Shown here in pieces: positions 52,375 to 63,446 of a DNA stretch of 64,000 nt. The first letter of the stretch is position 1, and every line of letters starts with the position of its first letter. Below the pieces are notes generated by a model. The model saw nothing but the letters and a program-made list of their open reading frames with translations, was not told where the DNA came from and did no database searches. Source of the stretch: Chamaelirium japonicum (taxonomy: Eukaryota > Streptophyta > Magnoliopsida > Liliales > Melanthiaceae); the NCBI GenBank assembly GCA_947650365.1, contig CANTAL010000025.1:1364001-1428000 (forward strand), in the 5' to 3' direction. The translations under genes and the position numbers were made by a program.

Positions 52375-55147
52375 TTCTAATTCATTCGCATGATCCATTC
52401 TAATTCATTCGTACGATCCATTCTTATTCATTCATACGATCCATTCTAATTCATTTACACAATCCATTCTAATTCATTCGTACGATCCATTCTAATTCAT
52501 TCGTATGTGCCATTCTAATTCATTCGCACGAATGTATCCATTCTAATTCATTTGCACGATCCATTCTAATTCATTCCTATGATACATTCTAATTCATTCG
52601 TACGATCCATTCTAATTCATTCGCTCGAATGTATCCATTCTAATTCATTCGTATGATCAATTCTAATTCATTCGTACGATCCATTCTAATTCATTCTCAC
52701 GAATGTAACCTTTCTAATTCATTTGTATGATCCATTCTAATTCATTCATACGATCCGTTCTAATCCATTCGTATGATCCATTCTAATCCATTCGTACGAT
52801 ACATTCTAATTCATTCGTACGATCCATTATAATTCATTCTCACAAATGTAACCTTTCTAATTCATTTGTACGATCTATTCTAATCCATTCGTATGATCCA
52901 TTCTAATCCATTCGTACGATCCATTCTAATTCATTCGCACGAATGTAACCATTCTAATTCGTTCGTACGATCCATTCTAATTCATTCGTACGATCCATTC
53001 TAATCCATTCGTACGATCCATTCTAATTCATTCGCACGATCCATTCTAATTCATTCGCACAAATATATCCATTCTAATTCATTTGTACAATCCATTCTAA
53101 TTCATTCGCATGACCATTCTAATTCATTCGTATGATCCATTCTAATTCATTTGTACGATCCATTCTAATTCATTCGCACGAGTGTATCCATTCTAATTTA
53201 TTCGTACGATCTATTCTAAATCATTCTAATTCATTCGTACGATCCATTCTAATGCATTCGTATGATTCATTCTAATTCATTCGCATAAATATATCCATTC
53301 TAATTCATTCGTACGATCCATTCTAATGCATTCGTACGATTCATTCTAATTCATTTGTACGATCCATTCTAATTCATTCGTACGATCCATTCTAATTCAT
53401 TCGTCCGATCCATTCTAATTCATTCGCACGAATGTATCCATTCTAATTCATTCATACAATCCATTCTAATTCATTTGCACGATCCATTTTAATTCATTCG
53501 TATGATCCATTCTAATTCATTCCTATGATCAATTCTAATTCATTCGCTCAAATGTATCCATTCTAATTCATTCGTACAATCCATTCTAATTCATTCGCAC
53601 AATCCATTCTAATTCATTCGTATGATCCATTCTAATTCATTCGTACGATCCATTCTAAATCATTCGTATGATCCATTCTAACTCATTCGCACAAATGTAT
53701 CCATTCTAATTTATTCATACGATCCATTCTAATTCATTTGCACGATCCATTCTAATTCATTCGTACGATCTATTCTAATTCATTCATACGATCCATTCTA
53801 ATTCATTCGTACGATCCATTCTAATTCATTCGCACAAATATATCCATTCTAATTCATTCGTATGATCTATTCTAATTCATTCGCACGATCCATTCTAATT
53901 CATTCGCACGATCCATTCTAATTCATTCGCACGATCCATTCTAATTCATTCGTACGACCCATTCTAATTCATTCGCACGAATGTATCCATTCTAATGCAT
54001 TCGTACGATCCATTCTAATTCATTCGTACGATCCGTTCAAATTCATTCGCATGATCCATTCTAATTCATTCGTATGATCCATTCTAATTTATTCTCACGA
54101 ATGTAACCTTTCTAATTTATTTGTATGATCCATTCTAATTCATTCGTACGATTTATTCTAATCCATTCGTACAATCCATTCTAATTCATTCGTACGATCC
54201 ATTGTAATTCATTCTTACAAATGTAACCTTTCTAATTCATTTGTACGGTCTATTCTAATTCATTCGTACGATCCATTCTAATCCATTCGTACGATCCATT
54301 CTAAACCATTCGTACGATCCATTCTAATTCATTCGCACGAATGTAACCATTCTAATTCATTCGTACGATACATTCTAATTCATTCGCACGAATGTATCCA
54401 TTCTAATTCATTTGCACGATCCATTCTAATTCATTCCTATGATCCATTCTAATTCATTCGTACGATCCATTCTAATTCATTCGCTCGAATATATCCATTC
54501 TAATTCGTTCGTACGATCCATTCTAATTCGTTCATACGATCCATTCTAATTCGTTCGTACGATCCATTCTAATTCATTCGCACGATCCATTCTAATTCAT
54601 TTGTACGATCCATTCTAATTCATTCGGACGAATGTATCCATTCTAATGCATTCGTACGATTCATTCTAATTCATTCCTACGTTGTATTCTAATTCATTCG
54701 CACGAATGTATCCATTCTAATTCATTTGCACGATCTATTCTAATTCATTCCTATGATCCATTCTAATTCATTCGTACGATCCATTCTAATTCATTCGCTC
54801 GAATGTTTCCTTTCTAATTCATTCGTACGATCCATTCTAATTCATTCGTACGATGCAATCTAATTCATTCGCACAAATGTATCTATACTAATTTATTCGT
54901 ACAATGCGTTCTAATCCATTCGTACGATCCATTCTAATCCATTCGTACGATCCATTCTAATTCATTCGCACGAATGTAAGCATTCTAATTCATTGATATG
55001 ATCCATTCAAATTCATTCGTACGATCCATTCTAAATCATTCGTACGATCCATTCTTATTCATTCGTACGATCCATTCTAATTCATTCTCACAAATGTAAC
55101 CTTTCTAATTCATTTGTACGATCCATTCTAATTCATTCGTACGATAC
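52321..55147 (+). repeat. Forward block, 2.8 kb, the longest in the right half
   Basis: Forward units with GTAACCTTT pairs and CCTATGATCC/CGCTCGAATG runs as in the left half, but in a shuffled order. Confidence 0.93.
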
Positions 55148-56519
55148 ATTCGTGCGAATCAATTAGAATGGATCGTACGAATAAATTAGACTGAATCGTA
55201 CGAATAAATTAGAAAGGTTACATTTGTGAGATGAATTAGAATGGATTGTACGAATGAATTAGAATGGATCATGCGAATGAATTTGAATGGATCGTACGAA
55301 TAAATTAGAATGGATACCTTTGTGCATATGAATTAGAATGGATCGTACGAATGAATTAGAATGGATCATATTAATGAATTAGAATGGATCGTACGAATGA
55401 ATTAAAATGGATACATTCGTGCGAATGAATTAGAATGGATCATGCGAATCAATTAGACTGGATCGTGCGAATGAATAAGAATGGATAATACGAATGAATT
55501 AGAATTGATCGTACGAATTAATTAGAATGGATACATTCATGTGAATGAATTAGAATGGATTGTATGAATGAATTAGAATGGATCGTACGAATGAATTAGA
55601 ATGGTTACATTCGTGCGAATGAATTAGAATGGATCGTACGAATGGATTAGAATGGATCGTACGAATGGATTAGAATGGATTGTACGAATGAATTTGAATG
55701 GTTACATTTGTGAGAATGAATTAGAATGGATCGTACGAATGGATTAGAATGGATCGTATGAATGAATTAAAATGGATCGTACGAACGAATTAGAATAGAT
55801 CGTATGAACGAATTAGAATGGATCGTACGAATGAATTAGAATGGATACATTCGAGCGAATGAATTAGAATGGATCGTACGAATAAATTAGAATGGATCGT
55901 ACGAATGAATTAGAATGGATCGTACGAATGAATTAGAATGGATAGTGCGAATGAATTAGAATGGATCGTACGAATGAATTAGAATGGATTGTACGAATGA
56001 ATTATAATAGATCGTGCGAATGAATTAGAATTGATCGTACGAAAGAATTAGAATGGATCATACGAATGAATTAGAATCGATCATGCGAATGAATTAGAAT
56101 GGATCGTACGAATTAATTAGAATGGATACATTGGTGCGATGAATAAGAATGGTGCGTACGAATGAATTAGAATGGAGCGTACGAATGAACTAGAATGGAT
56201 ACATTCGTGAGAATGAATTAGAACGGATCATATGAAAGAATTAGAATGGATCGTGCGAATGAATTAGAATGGATCGTGCGAATGAATTAGAATAGATCGT
56301 ACGAACGAATTAGAATGGATCTTACGAACGAATTAGAATGGATCATATAAACGAATTAGAATGGATCGTACGAATGAATTAGATTGGATTGAACGAATGA
56401 ATTAGAATGGATTGTGCGAATGAATTAGAATGGATCATATGAATGAATAAGAATGGATCGTACGAATGAATTAGAATTGATCGTGCAAATGAATTAGAAT
56501 GGATACATTCGTGCAAATG
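55148..56519 (-). repeat. Reverse block, 1.4 kb
   Basis: Its part at 55990-56240 (TTGATCGTACG, GTGCGATGAATAAG, GGAGCGTACG, GAACTAGAATGG, CATATGAAAG) matches the order at 50740-51010, so these two reverse blocks share ancestry. Confidence 0.92.
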
Positions 56520-58670
56520 ATCCATTCTAATTCATTCGTATGATCCATTCTAATTCATTCGCACGAATGTATCCATTCTAATTAATTTGTACGATCCATT
56601 CTAATTTATTCGTATGATCCATTCTTATTCATTCGCACGATCCAGTCTAATTGATTCGCATGATCCATCCTAATTCATTTGCACGATCTATTCTAATTTA
56701 TTCGTACGATTCATTCTAATTCATTCGTACGATCTATTCTAAATCATTCGCACGAATGTAACCATTCTAATTCATTCGTATGATTCATTCTAATTCATTC
56801 GTATGAGCTATTCTAATTCATTCGTACGATCCATTCTAATTTATTCGTACAATCCATTGTAATTCTTTCATACAATCCATTCAGATTCGTTCGCACAAAT
56901 GTATCCATTCAAATTTATTCGTACGATCCATTTTAATTAATTCGCACGATCCATTCTAATTCAGTCGTATGAATGTATCCATTTTAATTCATTCGTACGA
57001 TCCATTCTAATTCATTCGTACGATCTAATTCATTCGTACGATCTATTCTAATTCATTCGTACGATCGATTCTAATTCATTCATACGATCGATTCTAATTC
57101 ATTCGCACGATCCATTCTAATTCATTCATACAATCCATTCAGATTCATTCGCACAAATGTATCCATTCTAATTCATTCGTATGATCCATTCTAATTCATT
57201 CGTACGATCCATTCCATTCGCACGATCCATTCTAATTCATTCGTACGATCCATTCTAATTCATTCGTACGATCCATTCTAATTCATTCGCTCGAATGTAT
57301 CCATTCTAATTCATTCGTATGATCCATTCTAATCCATTCGTACGATCCATTCTAATCCATTCGTACGATCCATTCTAATTCATTCGCTTGAATGTATCCA
57401 TTCTATTTCATTCGTACGATCCATTCTAATCCATTCGTACGATCCATTCTAAACCATTCGTACGATCCATTCTAATTCATTCGCACGAATGTAACCATTC
57501 TAATTCATTCATATGATCCATTCTAATTCATTCCTACGATCCATTCTAATTCATTCGTATGATCAATTCTAATTCATTCGCACGATCCATTCTAATTCAT
57601 TCGTACGATCCATTCAAATTCATTCGCACGAATATAACCATTCTAATTCATTCATACGATCCATTCTAATTCATTCGCATGATACATTCTAATTCATTCG
57701 CACAAATGTAACCATTCTAATTCATTCGGTGGATCCATTCTAATTCATTCGTACGATCCATTCTAATTCATTCTCATGAATGTAACCTTTCTAATTCATT
57801 TGTATGATCCATTCTAATTCATTCGTACGATCCATTCTAATCCATTCGTATGATCCATTCTAATCCATTGATACGATCCATTCTAATCCATTCGTACGAT
57901 CCATTCTAATTCATTCGCTCGAATGTATCCATTCTAATTCATTCGTATGATCCATTCTAATTCATTCGTACGATCCATTCTAATTCATTCGTACGATCCA
58001 TTCTAATTTATTCATACAATGCGTTCTAATCCATTCGTACGATCCATTCTAATTCATTCGTACGATCCATTCTAATTTGTTTGTACGATCCATTCTGATT
58101 CATTCGTACGATCCATTCTGATTCACTCGTACCATCCATTCTAATCCATTCTAATTCATTCGCTCAAATGTATCCATTCTAATTCATTCGTACGATCCAT
58201 TCTTATTCATTCATATGACCCATTCTAATTCATTCGCACGATCCATTCTAATCCATTCGTACGATCCTATATAATTCATCCGTACGATCCATTCAAATTC
58301 ATTCGTATGATCCATTCTAATTCATTCGCACGATCCATTCTAATTCGTTCGTATGATCCATTCTAATTCATTCGTACGATCCATTCTAATTCATTTGTAC
58401 GAATGGAACCATTCTAATTCATTAGTACGATCCATTCTAATTCATTCTTACATTCCATTCTAATTCATTCGCACGAGTGTATCCATTCTAATTCATTCGC
58501 ACAATCCATTCTAATTCATTCGTACGATCCATTCTAATCCATTCGTACGATCAATTCTAATCCATTCGTACGATCCATTCTAATTTATATGCACAATGGT
58601 ATCCATTCTAATTCATTCGTACGATCTATTCTAATTCATTCGCCCGAATGTATCCATTCTAATTCATTCA
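56520..58670 (+). repeat. Forward block, 2.15 kb
   Basis: Has several short units (CGATCTAATTC near 57020; CATTCCATTCGCACG near 57210), a GGTGGATCC unit near 57727 and the CAATGCGTTC marker near 58017. Confidence 0.93.
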
Positions 58671-59001
58671 TTTGAATGGATACATTCGTGCGAATGAATT
58701 AGAATGGATCGTACGAATGAATTAGAATGGATCGTGCGAATGAATTAGAATTGATCATACGAATAAATTAGAATAGATTGTACGAATGAATTAGAATGGA
58801 TCATAAGAATGCATTTGAATGGATACATTAGTGCGAATGAATTAGAATGGATCGTACGAATGGATTAGAATGGATCGTACGAATGGATTAGAACGCATTG
58901 TACGAATGAATTAGAATAGATACATTTGTGTGAATGAATTAGATTGCATCGTACGAATGAATTTGAATGGATTGTACGAATGAATTAGAATGGATATATT
59001 T
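58671..59001 (-). repeat. Reverse block, 0.33 kb
   Basis: Contains the GATTAGAACGCATTGTACG marker followed by ATAGATACATTTGTG and GATTGCATCGTACG, the same order as at 43527-43605 and 63088-63165. Confidence 0.9.
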
Positions 59002-60281
59002 GAATGTATCCATTCTAATTCGTTCCTACGATTCATTCATTCGTATGAGCTATTCTAATTTATTCGTACGATCCATTCTAATTCATTCGTACGATCCATT
59101 CTAATCCATTCGTACGATCCATTCTAATTCATTAGTACAATGCGTTCTAATCCATTCGTACGATCCATTCTAATTCATTTGTACGATCCATTCTAATTCA
59201 TTTATACGAATGGATCCATTCTAATTCATTAGTACGATCCATTCTAATTCATTCTTTCATTCCATTCTAATTCATTCGCACGAATGTATCCATTCTAATT
59301 CATTCGCACAATCCATTCTAATTCATTCGTACGATCCATTCTAATCCATTCATACGATCCATTCTAATCCATTCGTACGATCAATTCTAATTCATTCGCA
59401 CGAATGTAACCATTCTAATTCATTCGTACGATCCATTCTAGTTCATTCCTACGATCCATTCTAATTCATTCGCACGAATGTATTCATTCTAATTCATTTG
59501 TATGATCCATTCTAATTCATTCATACGATCCATTCTAATTCTTTCGCACGATCCATTCTAATTCGTTCGTATGATCCATTCTTTTTCATTCGTACGATCC
59601 ATTCTAATTCATTTGCATGAATGTATCCATTATAATTCATTCGTACGATCCATTCCAATTCATTCGTATGATCCATTCTAACTCATTCTCACAAATGTAA
59701 CCTTTCTAATTCATTTGTACGAACCATTCTAATTCATTCGTACGATCTATTCTAATTCATTCGCTCGAATGTATCCATTCTAATTCATTCGTACGATACA
59801 TTCTAGTTCATTCGAACGAATGTAACCATTCTAATTCATTCGTACGATCCATTCTAATTCATTCATACAATCCATTCTAATTCATTCGCACGAATGTATC
59901 CATTCTAATTCATTCGTACGATCCATTCTAATCCATTCGTACGATCCATTCTAATTCATTCTCACAAATGTAACCTTTCTAATTCATTTGTACGATCCAT
60001 TCTAATTCATTCGTACGATCCATTCTAATCCATTCGTACGATCCATTCTAATTCATTCCTACGATCCATTCTAATCCATTCATACGATCCATTCTAATCC
60101 ATTTGTACGATCTATTATGATTCATTCGCACGAATATAACAATTCTAATTCATTCGTACGATCCATTCTTATTCATTCCTACGATCCATTCTAATTCATT
60201 CGCACGAATGTATCCATTCTAATTCATTTGCACGATCCATTCTAATTCATTCCTATGATCCATTCTAATTCATTCGTATGA
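59002..60281 (+). repeat. Forward block, 1.28 kb
   Basis: The part at 59150-59395 repeats the order of 58390-58560 (CATTAGTACG, TTCATTCCATTC, two CTAATCC units, CGATCAATTC). Ends at the ATGATACATTCATACG junction. Confidence 0.92.
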
Positions 60282-60525
60282 TACATTCATACGACTGAAT
60301 TAGAATGGATTGTACGAATGAATTAGAATGAATCGTACGAATGCATTAGAATGGATCGTACGAATGAATTAGAATGAATCATACGAATGAATTAGAATGG
60401 TTACATTCGAGCGAATGAATTAGAATGGATCGTACGAATGAATTAGAATGGATCATACGAATAAATTAGAATGGATCATACGAATGAATTAGAATAGATC
60501 GTGCGAATGAATTAGATTGCATCGT
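60282..60525 (-). repeat. Reverse block, 0.24 kb
   Basis: Ten or so reverse units; last units form the left arm of a 29-bp-arm hairpin. Confidence 0.9.
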
Positions 60526-60573
60526 ACGATCCATTCAAATTCATTCGTACGATGCAATCTAATTCATTCGCAC
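60501..60573. repeat. Inverted repeat with perfect 29-bp arms and 15-bp loop
   Basis: Left arm 60501-60529 and right arm 60545-60573 are exact reverse complements and both carry the GATTGCATCG variant, so they derive from one another rather than from generic consensus similarity. The loop holds a CATTCAAATT word. Confidence 0.93.
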
Positions 60574-61813
60574 AAATGTATCTATTCTAATTCATTCGTA
60601 CAATGCGTTCTAATCCATTCGTACGATCCATTCTAATCCATTCGTACGATCCATTCTAATTCATTCATATGATCCATTCTAATTCATTCGTACGATCTAT
60701 TCTACTTCATTTGCATGAATGTATCCATTCTAATTCATTCGTACGATCTATTCTAATTCATTCGCACGATCCATTCTAATTCATTCGCACGAATGTATCC
60801 ATTCTAATTCATTTGCACGATCCATTCTAATTTATTCCTATGATCCATTCTAATTCATTCGTACGATCCATTTTAATTCATTCGTCCGATCCATTCAAAT
60901 TCATTCGTACGATGCAATCTAATTCATTCACACAAATGTATCTATTCTAATTCATTCGTACAATGCGTTCTAATCCATTCGTACGATCCATTCTAATCCA
61001 TTCGTACGATCCATTCTAATTCATTCGTATGATCCATTCTAATTCATTCGTACAATCCATTCTAATTCATTCGTACAATCGATTCTAATTCATTCGCACG
61101 ATCCATTCTAATTCATTCGTATGATCCATTCTAATTCATTCCTACGATCTATTCTAATTCATTCGCTCGAATGTATCCATTCTAATTCATTCGTTCGATC
61201 CATTCTAATTCATTCATACGATCCGTTCAAATTCATTCTCATGATCCATTCTAATTCATTCATACGATCAATTCTAATTCATTCTCACGAATGTAACCTT
61301 TCTAATTCATTTGTATGATCCATTCTAATTCATTCGTGCGATCCATTCTAATCCATTCGTATGATCCATTCTAATCCATTCGTACGATCCATTCTAATTC
61401 ATTCGTACGATCCATTCTAATTTATTCTCACAAATGTAACCTTTCTAATTCATTTGTACGATACATTCTAATTCATTCGTACGATCCATTCTAATTCATT
61501 CGTACGATCCATTCTAATTCATTCGCACAAATGTATCCATTCTAATTCATTCGTACGATCCATTCTAATTCATTCGCATGATCCATTCTAATTCATTCGT
61601 ACGATCCATTCTAATTCATTCGCACGATCCATTCTAATTCATTTGTGAGAAAGAATTAGAATTGATCTATCCTAATTCATTCGCATGATCCATCCTAATT
61701 CATTCGCACGAATGTATCCATTCTAATTCATTCGCACAATCCATTCTAATTCATTCGTACGGTCCATTCTAATTCATTCGTATGATCCATTCTAACTCAT
61801 TCGCACGAATGTA
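60526..61813 (+). repeat. Forward block, 1.29 kb
   Basis: Contains a tandem pair: 60545-60680 and 60905-61045 share GATGCAATC, CACAAATGTATCTATTC, CAATGCGTTC and two CTAATCC units. Also holds a forward 181-bp cassette (61137-61317) and a reverse-like scrap TGTGAGAAAGAATTAG near 61643. Confidence 0.92.
61137..61317 (+). repeat. 181-bp cassette, forward copy
   Basis: Exactly 181 bp, forward orientation. A chance open frame runs across it because 23- and 28-mers alternate. Confidence 0.85.
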
Positions 61814-61867
61814 TCATACGAATGAATTAGAATGGATCATGCGAATGAATTAAAATGGATCGTACAA
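61792..61867. repeat. Copied F-to-R junction, copy 5
   Basis: Forward 28-mer is CGCACGAATGTA here, but the reverse side is unit-for-unit the same. Confidence 0.85.
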
Positions 61868-63446
61868 ATGAATTAGAATGGATCGTGCAAATGAATTAGA
61901 ATGGATCGTACGAACGAATTAGAATGGATCGTACGAACGAATTAGAATGGATCGTATGAACGAATTAGAATGGATCGTACGAATGAATTAGAATGGATAC
62001 ATTCGAGCGAATGAATTAGAATGGATCGTACGAATGAATTAGAATAGATCATAGGAATGAATTAGAATGGATCGTGCAAATGAATTAGAATGGATACATT
62101 CGTGCGAATGAATTAGAATGGATCGTAGGAATGAATTAGAATGGATCGTACGAATGAATTAGAATGGTTACATTCAAGTAAACGAATTAGAATGGATTGT
62201 ACGAATGGATTAGTATGGATCGTACGAATAGATTATAATGGATCGTATGAATGAATTAGAATGGATCATTCAAATGAATTAGAAAGGTTACATTTGTGAG
62301 AATGAATTAGAATGGATCGTACGAATGAATTAGAATGGATCTTAGGAATGGATTAGAATGGATCGTACGAATGAATTAGAATGGATCGTACGAATGCATT
62401 AGAATGGATACATTCGTGCGAATGAATTAGAATGGATCGTAGCATTGAATTAGAATGGATCGTGCGAACGAATTAGAATGGATCGTACGAATGAATTAGA
62501 ATGGATCGTGCGAATGAATTAGAATAGATCGTACGAATGAATTAGAATGGATACATTTGTGCGAATGAATTAGAATGGATCGTACGAATGAATTAGAATG
62601 GATCATACAAATGAATAAGAAAGGTTACATTTGTGAGAATGAATTAGAATTGATCGTACGAATGGATTAGAATGGATCGTACGAATGGATTTGAATGGAT
62701 CGTACGAATGAATTATAATGGATCATACAAATAAATTAGAAAGGTTACATTCGTGAGAATGAATTAGAATGTAGCGTACGAATAAATTAGAATGGATCAT
62801 GCGAATGAATTTGAATGGATCGTACGAATGAATTAGAATGGATCGAACGAATGAATTAGAATGGATACATTCGAACGAATGAATTAGAATAGATCGTAGG
62901 AATGAATTAGAATGGATCATACGAATGAATTAGAATGGATCGTGCGAATGAATTAGAATGGAATGTATGAATGAATTAGATTGGATACATTCATGCAAAT
63001 GAATTAGAATGGATCGTACGAATGAATTAAAATGGATCATACGAATGAATTAGAATGGATCGTATGAATGGATTAGAATGGATCGTACGAATGGATTAGA
63101 ACGCATTGTACGAATGAATTAGAATAGATACATTTGTGCGAATTAATTAGATTGCATCGTACGAATAAATTTGAATGGATCGGACGAATGAATTAGAATG
63201 GATCGTACGAATGAATTAGATTGGATCATAGGAATGAATTAGAATGGATCGTGCAACTGAATTAGAATGGATACATTCGTGCGAATGAATTAGAATGGAT
63301 CGTGGGAATGAATTAGAATGGATCGTACGAATGAAGTAGAATGGATATATTTGAACGAATAAATTAGAATTGATCATACGAATGAATTAGAATGGATCAT
63401 ATAAATGAATTAGAATGGATCGTACGAATGAATTAGATTGCATCGT
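61814..63446 (-). repeat. Reverse block, 1.63 kb
   Basis: Starts with the copied F-to-R junction, has a GAACGAATTAG run (61910-61970) and a 181-bp cassette (62724-62904); ends at GATTGCATCGTACGATCC. Confidence 0.93.
62724..62904 (-). repeat. 181-bp cassette, reverse copy
   Basis: 181 bp, only ~1.4 kb from the forward copy at 61137 and in opposite orientation, so the pair forms a long inverted repeat. Confidence 0.85.
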
